The notes below the pieces were generated by a model, which did not search any database, was not told the DNA's origin, and saw nothing but the letters and a program-made list of their open reading frames with translations. 64,000 nt of DNA from positions 116,662,049 to 116,726,048 of the forward strand of contig NC_092808.1 in NCBI RefSeq assembly GCF_040954645.1, in the 5' to 3' direction. Source of the stretch: Diabrotica undecimpunctata (taxonomy: Eukaryota > Arthropoda > Insecta > Coleoptera > Chrysomelidae). Below, piece by piece: positions 45,371 through 56,501 of this stretch (position 1 is the first letter of the stretch; each line of letters opens with the position of its first letter). Both the position numbers and the translations under genes were made by a program.

Positions 45371-45652
45371 CAACTAGTGACAACAGCTCATCAGTAGCGT
45401 AACACCCATTAATTTTCTTTCGAACCAAATATTTAGATGAATATAACTTTGTTTTATTTTGTAAAACTAATTCGACATTCGGGGGAAAATTTCCATTTAT
45501 GGGAAATTTCAAGTCCCGGTAGAGAGCTAAAACATATATGTGATATATTTTTTATTATTTTTATACTGTTTCTAATACTCTAATGCAACTTCTGATTCAT
45601 ACCCATACTTCTTTTGTTCGATTTGAAAAATTCGACCCACCCTATTGAACAT

Positions 45653-46127
45653 GCGTTAATCCCACATAAGGCATAATTTCGTTTTTGAATGCAAAAATAA
45701 GTTTATTTGTTTTCGTTTAATATAGAACTAAAGCAAATAATCTATAAGGTACCGAGCTGTATTACCTGATAGTTTATTCGATTTGTTAATTTTCAATAAA
45801 AAGGTTTATTTTTCAAAATAAATAAATATTGGATTCAAATTCATGGTGATTCATATAAGGTTTTTTGTGTGTACTTTATCTAACCTTTAGTAAAATTTCT
45901 CGACTCTGTGAACCAAATCCACGAGAGCTTAATGTTATAGGCTCTTTAGTTGCCACTAAAAACATTAATAGTAGCTGTCGGTTTCTTTTGTTCCAGCTAT
46001 GCCAGTTTAACTGCTGAACATTAGCATACAACTTTTCACTCTAAAATAAATATAATTATATTATACATAAAGGTATTAGCTAAATAAATTTGTGGCGGTT
46101 ATATTTGCCTACCACATTGGGTATCAC
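45653..46127. other. Tc1-like remnant end and unassigned sequence
   Basis: The first about 50 bases continue the Tc1-like remnant beyond the hAT TSD. The rest has no recognisable gene. Confidence 0.45.
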
Positions 46128-46179
46128 TTATAGAGGAATGAAGGGGACAGAAAAAACTGGGCTGGAAATAGGATAAGCA

Positions 46180-46676
46180 AACAAACCGAAACGTCTGCGA
46201 ACGGTGTTTATATTTTCCATCAAAAACTGTAAACTTGCTAGGTTATCTGTTACTATTAGCGCGTCATCAGCGTATCGTATATTGTTAATTAACTCTCCGT
46301 TAATGTTCATACCAATGTTTTGCTCTAGGAGCGCTTCCTGACATATTGTTTCGCTATATATATTGAATAATAGTGGAGAAAGCACACAACCCTGACGCAC
46401 ACCTCGATGAATCTCAATTTCTTCGGTTAACTCATTATAAACTTTGATTTTTGCTGATTGTCCCCAGTACAACCTGGATACGATGTTAATGTCGCGACTG
46501 TCGATGTTTTTGCTTCTTAGGATTTCATACAGCTTTTGGTGTCTGACTTTATCGAAGGCCTTCTCAAAATCTATGAAACCTACGTAGAGGTCTTGGTTTA
46601 CATCCAAAAGGTAGGGATAAAACCTAGATTTATCTGTGAATGACACAGAACTGTATTTTTGTAAGCTCCACTGCAC
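46180..46676 (-). pseudogene. RTE-like RT palm fragment
   Basis: The open piece 46676-46128 contains FIDFEKAFDKVRHQKLYEIL, RDINIVSRLYWGQSAKIKVY, IHRGVRQGCVLSPLLFNIY, and NIRYADDALIVTDNLASLQF (catalytic YADD). It ends at VRRRFGL, after which the frame is non-homologous. It is the same type as the RT at 49.8-50.3 kb but a different subfamily. Start and end are both truncated. Confidence 0.82.
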
Positions 46677-46789
46677 CTGTTATTGTGTCCACCTTAATCT
46701 GAGTAAACTATTTGAGTCACGTAACACGAAAACCCTCAATGGATGTCTGGCATGCTCATCTAATTTATTCTTCTAAGTTTGATCACATA

Positions 46790-47085
46790 CAGTAATGTTT
46801 TATGAATATTCTAAGGCCCCATAGAGTTAATTTGCACTTATATGCACATTTTGAGGAGCTAATCCTACCATATACCGATCCTTTCGAGGAGTAGTTGCAC
46901 GTTGACGACCTCCATGTCTTTCAGAGACATTACCAAATTATTCAAATCGATGCCATAATCGCTTAATCACGCGCCGAGACACGTCACAAAGACGTGAAAA
47001 TCAGCTATTGAATGACCATCCTGAATCATATTCACAGCACTTACCATTTGAACATGTATTAAATGCCGACGCGGCATGACTAGAG
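46790..47085 (-). pseudogene. Tc1-like transposase N-terminal fragment
   Basis: From about 47084 the minus strand reads MPRRHLIHVQMVSAVNMIQD, then in other frames SRLCDVSRRVIKRLWHRFE and GNVSERHGGRQRATTPRKDR. This is the paired helix-turn-helix region plus the GRP/R-rich linker that precedes the catalytic domain in Tc1-like transposases. Two frame changes occur. The catalytic domain is absent. Confidence 0.72.
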
Positions 47086-47391
47086 TTGCAATTAATAATA
47101 CTCTTTTTCTTCATCTTTATAGGCAATTCTGCTTGTTCATTAGCGGATTAATATCTCTATGGAAGGTTGTCACTCGATCTTTTGCCCGGTCGTCCGATAC
47201 TTCTTTTGCGTTTGGTGACTGATCTTTTGCTATTTTGACGATACAGGTCATCGCCAATTCTGGTTAAGTGGTTATTTCATTTTTATTTGCTATTTTATGT
47301 CCAACTGTGCGGTTTCCAGTAGCCTAGGTGTTGTGGATGTGTTGGGTCTTGTTTCTGAGGCATATGTCCTTATTGGTATTACACTGGCATT

Positions 47392-47925
47392 CCTCATCAT
47401 CATCATCATTCAGCCTTCATTTATCACGTCCACTGCTGGACATAGGCCTCCCTTAAACTCCTTAATTCTTTGCGATTTTGTGCTCTTTGTTGCCAATTTT
47501 ACGTGATACGCCTGATGTCGTCAGCCAAACGTGTAGGTGGTCTTCCTCTACTACGTTTGTCTGCTCTTGGCCTTCAATGTGTAATTTTCATGCATTTTCA
47601 AAGTCATGCATTCTCGCTACATGGCCTGCCCAATTCCATTTAAGTTCCTCTATGCGTTCCACAACATCAGCAATGCTCGTCCTTCTTCGCAGATCTTCGT
47701 TTCTTATTCGGTCCCGCCACGTCACTCCCAGTATAGAACGTTCCATTCGTCTCTATGCCACTCTGAATATCAAAGCCGTAGTCTTGGTTAGAGTCATAGT
47801 TTCCGCCCCATAGGTCATGACCGGTAATACGCATTGGTCAAATACTTTTCTTTTGAGGCTAATTGGTATGTTGGCCCTAAATGTGTCTCGCAGTTTTCCA
47901 AAGGCTGTCCACGCTTTAGTGATTT
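47392..47925 (-). pseudogene. RTE-like 3' end with (GAT)n tail
   Basis: The minus strand gives KAWTAFGKLRDTFRANIPIS, LKRKVFDQCVLPVMTYGAET, RRMERSILGVTWRDRIRNED and LKWNWAGHVARMHDFE, with frameshifts. The tail is CAGCAGTGGACGTGATAAAT, then GAAGGCTGAATGATGATGAT. It is the closest relative here of the copy at 16.9-19.1 kb. Confidence 0.82.
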
Positions 47926-48760
47926 TAAAAATTGTAATACTTAAAGAGCAACACGTTTCTTTGCTCGACTTGTACACGTGGTTCCTGTCAGTTAAAACGA
48001 CACAGACCAACTCAAGAGTATTAAAATCTTTAACCATTGTCATCGACCTAGGGTCGCATTATAATTTAAATTTAAATATGTAAAACCTAATATTGATGTC
48101 TCCGCTGGAATTTTAGTATTAGCTTTAAGTACCCAAAGCTTGATCGAAAACTTTATGCATCTATAAATTTTGGACGACAATTTTAACAAGTTTTAAACTA
48201 AATGTTTTTATACCAATATACAAAGTTTTTTACTTCTGTATAAGTTTTTTAACTATGGTATACAGCCAACTACTGGGATTTTTCCATTAATGTTTATTAT
48301 TACTATCGTTTTAGTTTTCTAAGATGAGATTGTCATTTCATATTCTTTTTCTCTTAGTTAAATCTGTGGACCAGTCTTTTCAGACTATCTAGACAGATAT
48401 ATTTGAAGCAATTAGTTGTATAAATTTGAGGCGCTGTCACTTTTGCCTTAAACAAACAGTGCAATTGTCAAATTAATTTACACGGCATACCTTGATTTGC
48501 GGTAACAAAAAAGGTATTAACTTTTTATTGAAAAAAGTGGAATAATAGTGGTGTTCCTTAGACATTTTTAGGTGTGTATTTTGGACACATTTTTAGTTTA
48601 ATAATTGGCAAGAAGACTATTGATAATTCTAAAACCTAGTTCAAATAGGAAAAGGCTTTAAAATTAAATATTAAAAAAGTTTGTATAAAAAAATACCATT
48701 AATGACCTACAAATAATGTATTTTCGGTTAATTATCGGTAAATATATTTTCGAAAGATTA
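47926..48760. other. No gene recognised
   Basis: AT-rich. It carries GGTATACAGCCAACTAC at about 48253-48270, shared with about 37703. No open frame of note. Confidence 0.5.
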
Positions 48761-48989
48761 GGGGAGCCTGGGTACGGCTGTAACAGGGTACGGTTAACAA
48801 CTCGAATATTACCGAAACTGTGTACGGTTGGCGAGGGGCACATAGGAAGGGATACGTAGATAACGCGGCCCGACACGATTCTCAGTGATGCGCTACATTT
48901 CGCGCGGTAATTACAGTTACAGTGAGACCTATTGTGTTTTTTCAACCAAAAGTAAGTATTTCTGATAAATTTCTTTCTGTTATCACTTA

Positions 48990-50465
48990 TACAGACCTCG
49001 ATAGGTCTTCTTTTTAGAGTGCCATATCCCTACGGAACGTCGGCGACTACCATGCTTATAATATTTTTATACTGATCTCGGTCTTACGCTACGTGTAGCA
49101 ATTGGTCCGCTGTCAAACCTGTCCACTGCCGCAAATTCCTCAACCAAGAGAGTTTCTTCCGTCCTATCCATTTCTTTCCTTCGATTTTACCGTTGAGAAT
49201 TAGCCGAAGGAGCTCATATCTTGGTCCTCTGATTATATGTCCAAGATATTCTAGTTTACGCCTCTTAATAATATTTAATAGAGTTCGTTGATGTCCCATT
49301 CTTCGAAGAACTTCTTCGTTTCTGGTTCTGCTAGTCCATGGAATTTTTAGTATCCTTCGATACAACCACATCTCAAACGCCTCGATTTTATTCATGATAT
49401 CGGCGTTTAAAGTCCAAGTTTCACATCCATACAAAAGTACAGACCACACGTAACATCTTGTTACCTTTTCACGGATTTCCAAATTTAATGAGTTATTGGA
49501 TAATAAAGGCTTGAATTTTTGAAATGAGTTTCTTGCCTGTTCAATTCTACATCGAATTTCGAAGGATGGATCTAGATTTTGGGTAATCCAACATCCAAGG
49601 TATTTGAATCTCTGAACTCTCTGCAGCGGTTGTTGGTTTAATATCAGTTGGGTTGCGCCGATATCCACTTTACTGGTCACCATGTATTTAGTTTTATCGA
49701 TATTTATCGACAGTCCCCAATTTTTGCATTGCATGTCAACTCTATTGATTAGCTCCTGCAGATCGTCGATGTTTTCAGCTAGAATCACAGTATCGTCGGC
49801 GTACTATGATAATTCCTTTTTGATCTTTTAAAGCTTCCCTAAATTGATTCTCAGAATACACGTTAAAGAGGGTGGGAGATAGTATACAGCCTTGTCTTAC
49901 GCCTCGCTCAATACTAATTGGCTTTGATTCTCTGTTGTTGGTATTAATAATGGCTGTTTGGTTCCAGTAAAGTTTGGCAATAAGTTTGATGTCTTTCTCA
50001 TCTAGTTGGATGCTCTGCAAGGCGGTAATTAGTCTGGTATGCTGAACGCGATCAAATGCCTTTTCAAAATCAATGAAGCACATATATACGGGTTTTCTTA
50101 CCTCCCAATATCGTTGAAGGAGTGTTTGCATAGAAAATAGTGCTTCTCTAGTTCCAAGGCATCTCCGGAACCCGAACTGCTCTTGACTAATTATTTCTTC
50201 GCACTTGTTAATTCGATTTAGAAGAATATGCAACAGTATTTTAACGGCATGGCTCATTAAACTAATGAGTCTACAGTCGCTACATTTCTTAACGTTTGGT
50301 TTCTTAGGTAGAGGAATAAAGATCGATTTTAACCAGTCCGATGGAATTTCACTGGTATCATATATTTGATTGAAAAGTACAGTGAGTTCTTTTATATTGT
50401 CATTTGAGAGTAGTTTTAGCCATTCGCTGTATATTTGATCTGGTCCACTGGCTAGATCAAATATA
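48990..50465 (-). mobile_element. RTE-like retrotransposon fragment inside the pogo-like element
   Basis: It reads on the minus strand from about 50465, which starts inside the RT entry block (ASGPDQIYSEWLKLL), to the 3' end GGCACTCTAAAAAGAAGA near 49008. It is 5' truncated, lacking the endonuclease. The copy at 7693-8181 is the same family and nearly identical in the shared part. Confidence 0.8.
49084..50465 (-). pseudogene. RTE-like RT and C-terminal domain, one clear frameshift
   Basis: First frame (to 49775): ELTVLFNQIYDTSEIPSDWL, ISQEQFGFRRCLGTREALFS, MCFIDFEKAFDRVQHTRLIT and SIERGVRQGCILSPTLFNVY. A frameshift near 49790 falls just before the catalytic YADDTVILAE block, whose TVILAENIDDLQ part opens the second frame (49788-49084). 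That frame gives NIDKTKYMVTSK, QRFKYLGCWITQ, CYVWSVLLYGCETWTLNADI, RRILKIPWTSRTRNEEVLRR and SWLRNLRQWTGLTADQLLHV. It also has one stop (L*TH in the SDCRLISLM region, by a frame change near 50257). Only a few lesions are seen, so it is relatively young. Confidence 0.85.
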
Positions 50466-50469
50466 GCCG

Positions 50470-51348
50470 AGAGGTGAAAACGACATATTGTTGTACAAGA
50501 AAGGTTACCATGAAATTAAATTAGGTGCTGCTTTAAGAAGAGCAGCAGATAAGTGCAGCGTTAATTATGTTTCTCTTTTGAGATACAAGCGAAAGGGAGA
50601 TGCAGTAAATGAAGATGACTAGGAACAGCTGGAAAATATTAAAATGGGATATGTGGCTTATAACAGAGTTTTTATCGAAGACCAAGACCGGTAATTAGCG
50701 AAGTATCTCATTCGTTGTACGGATATATAATATTTTGGTCTCTCTACAAAAGGGGTAAGAAAGTTGGCCTTTGAACTTATCCTATATAATTTAAACGCTC
50801 CTTCCACTTGGCTGGAAAATAAGATGGCTGGAGAATAATAATTTTGTTCATTTATAGAGAAATTCCGAACTATCTATCCGCGCTGCTCAAGCCACAAGCC
50901 TGTCTCAGGCGACAAGTTTCAACCGATATGATGTCAATATGTTTTATGATAATCTTCAGACTGTTATGGATCGCGATCACTTTGAACCTCAGGATATATA
51001 TAATGTTGACGACATCGGCGTTACTACAGTACAGAAACCTGAGAGAGTTGTTGTAAGACGTGGCAAAAGGCAGGTTGTCGCAATTACTTCTGCTAAATGA
51101 GGCACTTTAGTCACACTAGCATTTGCAGCTAACGCATTAGGCAACGCCAATCCACCTATGTTCGTGTTTTCTCGAATTGGATATCAAGAGCATTTCATTA
51201 GAGACGAGCCATTGGGATCAATTGGTGCCGGTAATCCATCAAGGTGGATGCAAAAAGAGTCATTCATAATATTTCTTAAATATTTTCAAAAACATACGAA
51301 TGCCTCTTTTTCCCATAAGATATTATTGGTGCTAGACAATCATTCGTC

Positions 51349-51430
<82 letters not shown>

Positions 51431-52330
51431 CAATTCCTTAGATTTTTGCAAAGATAATGGGTATTACTATCATTTCCGTCCCACTGCTCTCACAAGCTGC
51501 AGCCCTTAGATATATCCATTTATGGGCCTTTCAAAAAAGCCATTAATACTGCCTGTGATGCCTGGATGCGAAATTATCCAGTAAAAGTCATGTATATTTA
51601 CGACATACCGGGTATTATAACTATCGCAATGCCACTTGCTCTCACTTAGGTGAATATCCAGGCCGAGTTTCGAAGGACAGGGATCTTCCCAATTAATCGC
51701 GATTTGTTTCAAGAAATTGATTTTGCGCCATCGTTCGTGACAGACAGGCCTAATCCAAATCCTACTGAAGATGTGGGCATTTCTAATTAACATAGCATTA
51801 AACCTGATGACGAATCACTATCACCTTCGTTATTGAATGAGGATCCACCTTCATTCATCGCAGTAAGCCCAACTGAGCGTGAAAATAGAGCTTCAACTAA
51901 AGAGGCTGAATCGCAGCCATTTACTAACAGTGATTCGAATAACATAGTACGCCCAACCAATCCTAAAACGGAAACATTCATTGACCATCAAATGCTTACA
52001 CCAATTGAAATAGCTAAGCTCGAAGCAACAAAAACACCGCATAGACAAACATCTCTAGAACCTATTCAAGAATGGCAAGCTGGTACAATGAATCTGGAAT
52101 GAGACATCTCTTCTCATGATGCTGTTTTGTGTCAGCCATTAGAACCGTCTACAAGTAAGCAATCTGTGTTCTCGCCTGAGACTTTATGGCCTTACCCTAA
52201 AGCTCCACCTAGAAAACTAGGAAACAGAGGTCGAAAAACCAAAAAGTCTGCTATCTACACGGATACTCCAGAAAATAAATCTGCTACAAAGGAGTATGAA
52301 GAGCGACAGAAACGGTTGGAAAATAAATAA
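50470..52330 (+). pseudogene. pogo-like (CENP-B/DDE_1 type) transposase
   Basis: N-terminal helix-turn-helix: KLGAALRRAADKCSVNYVSL; then GLSTKGVRKLAFELILYNLN and APSTWLENKMAGE. The catalytic part reads IYNVDDIGVTTVQKPERVVV (first Asp, where NVDETG is usual) and FVFSRIGYQEHFIRDEPLGS. ILLVLDNHSSH holds the second Asp. A (TA)n tract directly follows DNHSSH. Beyond it come ISIP, DFCKDNG, and the C-terminal tail SPETLWPYPKAPPRKLGNRG with YTDTPENKSATKEYEE, characteristic of insect pogo proteins. Several stops (for example 50622, 51098 and 51650) and frame changes. Inactive. Confidence 0.82.
51347..51421. repeat. (TA)n expansion inside pogo transposase
   Basis: About 37 TA units lie exactly where the coding sequence would read CATATATC (His-Ile). 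The reading resumes after it. No retrotransposon remnant or TSD is seen, so this looks like local expansion of a short TATA run. Confidence 0.85.
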
Positions 52331-52944
52331 ATAAAGAAAAAAGTTCTCAGATCATCTACTGGAAAGGCAATCAAAAATATTAATACATCAAAAGAAGAAT
52401 AATATTGTTTTATTTGCTTAGAGACCTATTCAGCGAGTCGATCTGGAGACAGTTGGATTTAGTGCCAAGGTAGCTACAAAGAATAGTCTCACGTGGCCTG
52501 TACTTATGGGAGTAGATATTATATATGCCACAACTGTGATGAGTTTGATTAAGTATAGGAAAATATAATTTGTTTAGACTGACACAACCAAATAAAGATT
52601 TTGATTAATAATTTTTATTAATAATTCGATTTTCATTTTGTTTGGTATTTTTGATTAATAAATCTAATTAAAAATAATAAAACTGATTTTATATGTGTGA
52701 TTTGTGTATTATTGTTAAATGTTCCAACTGTCCCGTATTCGTGTTACAATTTAACAATCGCACAAACTTATTTAGATGACATATTCCCTCCAAACTATTT
52801 TACTTGAACGATTGGTTTTGACATTTCTTTAAAGACAAATGAATATTACTTCACATCAAAGACTTTGATAGTTGCTTACAGCTATAATAGCTGTGCTATA
52901 AAGCACTAAAGGAAAATTGTTACAACCGTACCCAGTCTACCCTA

Positions 52945-54310
52945 ATCTTTCTTTGTCCCAATCTTAGGCGCATTATCCCTGAACTATATTTCTTTTATTT
53001 TAAATGCATTATTGTGTCCATAAATTACTATCAATTACTTATTGTTTTATGCCATCTGTTACTAATGTGGTGTTTTTTTTTTAATTAATAATGATTTATT
53101 CTTGGAATCCATCTTTTACTATCGCAAACCAGATCCTGAAACATCGGGTAGTAATACTAAGGAGCTGGTTATTCGGACTCTTTTAAAAGATACCGAAAGA
53201 CTTAAGGTTTCTCGCTCAAGAATATTGTAGCAAAAATTGTATATGTGGGCTTTTATGGTAAGCACTAATATAACAAGAATATCGAGGGGACTGATGTAGT
53301 GGCCAATGCAACAAAAATGAAAGAAATCTGCTCACAACTCAAAATTTGTGAGACTTAATGCAGCTAAGCTAGAAGTATATGTCGGAGGATAACCAATTAA
53401 AAGGTATTAATGAAACATAAATTATGTCTAACCCAGTTTAATTCCTGCCTAATTGTAGAAAATATACAATTAACAATTAAATTTAACCTATTTTACCCTT
53501 CACCTAATATGTATACTTAGTTCAAACCTAACCTTTGAACATAACGAAATCCCTAATTATGAAAGGAAAATCCTATCATCTAATATGTATCATCTAATAG
53601 TAAATTGAATAACAAGAAAAATTGAAAATCTATTTTTCAAAATGTAATCTACTCGCCTTGAAAATGGACAACTTATCCTAACGGGATAAACGCCAAAGAT
53701 ATAATTAAAAAAAATCAAATAGCTCTCCAGTTAAATGTGTACACAAATAATACCTGTCATATGAGAGAATAATGGGGGTATTTATAGCATCGCCTTATAA
53801 TTAGTTATTTTTACAAAAAAGACAGTTGATTATTATTAAATAAGCTAAAGGTTAAATTAGTAACTGTATTAAAAAAATTAAAGAAATTAAAAATTGTTCA
53901 ATTATTAAGTGAGTAAATAACTTCACCAACTGAACGATGGAGCTTCTATTGTTAGTTCTAAGGTGTATTCTTGCATCTGGAACGGATCAACAGAGGAAGA
54001 ACTCCAATATTACTTTCATTCCAAACTATATACTTAAACATAAGTACTGCCAACTGTATAGATTTGAGGTATCCAAGTTTCTAAATAAGTAATATGGATT
54101 GCCCAACTCTTAGTGTTTATATATTAATATTATTTGTTTTTAATTTAATTAAAATCTTTGAATTAAGTAACGGACCGTTACAATATCTCGAACACAGAGA
54201 AGGGTGCCCTGAAAAATAAAGAAACATGAAATTGACATTTTTAATGTATCTTGTAGAGCTAAAACGATATTCTAGAGAACGTCAGTATTATAAATGCTTT
54301 AAAAAGAACT
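52945..54310. other. No gene recognised
   Basis: AT-rich intergenic-like sequence with no long open frame. I could not assign any part to a known element. Confidence 0.5.
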
Positions 54311-54324
54311 GTGTCTGATAGAAA

Positions 54325-55569
54325 ATATAGATAATGACATAGGGGAATATCAATGTGGATTCAGAAGAGGGCGCAGCACAATGGATCAAATTTTCCTATT
54401 GCGCGAAATACAAGCAGAAAGCTACGAATATGGGAAATATACAATGGCCCTATTCATCGACTTGAAACAAGCGTTCGATAGGATAAAGCGCAAAGAAATA
54501 TACAAAGCACTACGTGAAATGGGAATTAGTGAAAAACTGATAAGAATGGTAAAAATGACACTCCGAAAAACAGAGAATTGGGTTAAAATAAATGGCGAAG
54601 AAACAGATAAGTTTGAGGTTAGTGAGGGGGTGCGACAAGGGACCCACTGTCATCGCTGTTGTTCAGTATCGTCCTCGAAGTTACCATCAGAGAAGCTGGA
54701 ATCAACAGGTCAGGACTTATATATCAAAGAAAACACCAATGCTTAGCATTCGCTGACGACATTGTACTGATAGCCAGAAGTAAGCAAGAATTAAAAGAAA
54801 TAATAAAAAGATTAGAAATGAAAGCGAGAAAGAAAGGGATGTACATAAATGAAGAAAAGACCAAATATATGGAATGGACAGAAAGAGAATACCTACAAGA
54901 ACAATATCTGACAGTAATAACAGATGAAAAAACATATAAATTCAAAGAAGTAGAAATATTCCAGTATTTAGGAGCGACATTCACGAGAAGACCAAATATG
55001 AAGGAAGAAATCCAAGCGAGAATTATGGCCGGTAACCGTTGTATTTTTGCACTAAACGATTTATTAAGAAGCAAAAACATATCTAGAAGGGCTAAGATAA
55101 GAATATATAAGACAGTAATAAGACCTATTGTATTATATGCCAGTGAAACATGGACAATGAACAAATCCGAGCAAGTCTTGCTGCAAGTCTGGGAAAGAAA
55201 AGTCCTCAGGAAAATATTTGGAGGTAAATTATGGAATGGTATATGGATAAAAAGACCAAATATGGAATTAGAGGAGATGTATGGAGAGCCGAATATCGTA
55301 GGGATCATAAAGTCACAAAGACTGAGATGGTTGGGACACATCCAAAGGATGGAAAATACGAGACTGCCAAAAAGAATGCTAATGGGAGGAATAGGAGGGA
55401 AAAGGAAGAAAGGCAGACCGAAAACCAGGTGGAAGAAGGATGTTGAAAAAGACATAGAAAAACTTAAAATACCAAACTGGAAAAATAAAGCAACAAACAG
55501 AAAAGAATGGAAAAGAATAGTAACCCAAGCCATGGGCCTTCTAGGCCTGGAGAGCTAAATTATATATAT
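54325..55569 (+). mobile_element. 5'-truncated non-LTR retrotransposon with 14-bp TSD and (TA)n tail
   Basis: The perfect direct repeat GTGTCTGATAGAAA flanks it (54311-54324 and 55570-55583). It starts within the RT and ends AAATTATATATAT directly before the right TSD. It is a classic target-primed insertion whose 3' tail is a short TA run. Confidence 0.93.
54350..55558 (+). pseudogene. Non-LTR RT with C-terminal domain, one frameshift
   Basis: The first frame (to about 54640) reads TMDQIFLLREIQAE, ALFIDLKQAFDRIKRKEIYK and VSEGVRQG. A small deletion just after RQG shifts to the second frame (54659-55558). That frame continues LFSIVLEVTIREAG, CLAFADDIVLIARSKQELKE (FADD), INEEKTKYMEW, EIFQYLGATFTRRPNMKEEI, YKTVIRPIVLYASETWTMNK, RLRWLGHIQRMENTRLPKRM and GRPKTRWKKDVEKDIEKLKI, and ends GLLGLES at a natural stop (55556-55558). 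The C-terminal half is intact. Target-primed reverse transcription is the family role. The clade is uncertain (RTE or related). Confidence 0.88.
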
Positions 55570-55583
55570 GTGTCTGATAGAAA

Positions 55584-56395
55584 CACTGCCGAGGAGAAAT
55601 TAATAAAAAGGAGTATATCTACTGCTGCCTCATCTGAAAAACTCAGCGGCAACTACAAAGCTGTTTTAATGGAGTAAAAACAGCTAATCATTTTCAAAGA
55701 ATACCCAGACAAATTTATGTCTAAGAATGATATTTTGACAATAAAAGATGCCTTTACTAAACGTATCTACCAGATTTATTTTGCTTAAAGTACTTTTTTG
55801 AAGATTGAAGACAAGGCGGAGTGGAAGGTACGCCGTAGTTTAAAACTTAATATCCCAAAATCTATGTGCGTAATGATTTATTTTCTAGAGGCCAAAAATA
55901 ATAATCTGACCGCACCATTGGTAAATTTTGAAAACAAAATCCTAGCCTGACATCCAATCATTGAGCGATTTTGGACTTAAAACTAACTTCTGCAGAGGAC
56001 AGCATGTGAATGTCCGAGTTGATAAAGAGTCAGGACCTTAAAGACGACCTTAACATGCTTAAATGAAAGCCTAACTACCTTTCAGTTAAGAATAAATATA
56101 TTAGGAGAAGTGTAGGGGCACCAATTGATGCCAATATGAGAAAGTATAGATTATAGAAATATTAAGATGATTCGAGATGTTAATCTCCAAATGCAAAAAA
56201 TTGCTGATTTGCAAATTCGTGAAAGCACTAAGAGATTAGATTTCGGTAAAAGGGACAGCTATTGTTATAACTTTGGATAAAAACTTAAGAAAAAACGTAA
56301 GTAAATAGAGAAGTCGACGTCGCATAAAGATAATGGTAAAAAATGGTATTATTATTTTATTATTAGAGACTGGATTATATGCAAAATGCATGTGC

Positions 56396-56396
<1 letters not shown>
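55584..56396. other. Unidentified sequence, possibly a degenerate coding remnant
   Basis: This is the target into which the preceding retrotransposon inserted. Conceptual frames give short stretches such as VLME, QLIIFKEYPDKFMSKNDILT and IKDAFTKRIYQIYF. Others give KMIRDVNLQMQKIADLQIRE and KRLDFGKRDSYCYNFG. They read like an old gag-type or accessory protein, but I cannot name a family. Confidence 0.3.

Positions 56397-56452
<56 letters not shown>
56397..56452. repeat. (TA)n tract left of fold-back
   Basis: About 28 TA units. Fifty bases of other sequence separate it from the fold-back arm. Confidence 0.95.
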
Positions 56453-56455
<3 letters not shown>

Positions 56456-56501
56456 CTACAAGAGTAAGAAAAAAGAAGTACTTGTGACTCGTTTGGAAAA
56501 A

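Larger units (their letters stand above)
40538..45644 (-). mobile_element. hAT-like DNA transposon with perfect 8-bp target duplication
   Basis: The termini are TAGGGTGGATCGATTTTG and, inverted, TAGGGTGGGTCGAATTTT. The flanking octamer TTGAACAT occurs at 40530-40537 and 45645-45652. Eight-base TSDs and a TAGGG terminus fit hAT (consensus YARNG). The flanks belong to a Tc1-like remnant. Inside is a broken minus-strand protein gene (40875-42880) and a nested IS630-like element (43185-45370). Without the nested element it is about 2.9 kb. Confidence 0.82.
48761..52942 (+). mobile_element. pogo/Tigger-like DNA transposon, interrupted by an RTE-like element
   Basis: The termini are GGGGAGCCTGGGTACGGCTG and, inverted, GGGTAGACTGGGTACGGTTG (17 of 20 match), flanked by TA on both sides (48759-48760 and 52943-52944). 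This is the TIR and TA-target design of pogo elements. The transposase remnant lies at 50470-52330. An RTE-like insert on the opposite strand (about 48990-50465) separates the 5' end from it. Total is 4182 bp, about 2.7 kb without the insert. Confidence 0.85.

Noticed and set aside
54724..55533. 269-codon minus-strand frame with hydrophobic stretches
   Set aside because: Antisense of the intact RT C-terminal half. The plus strand has clear RT motifs.
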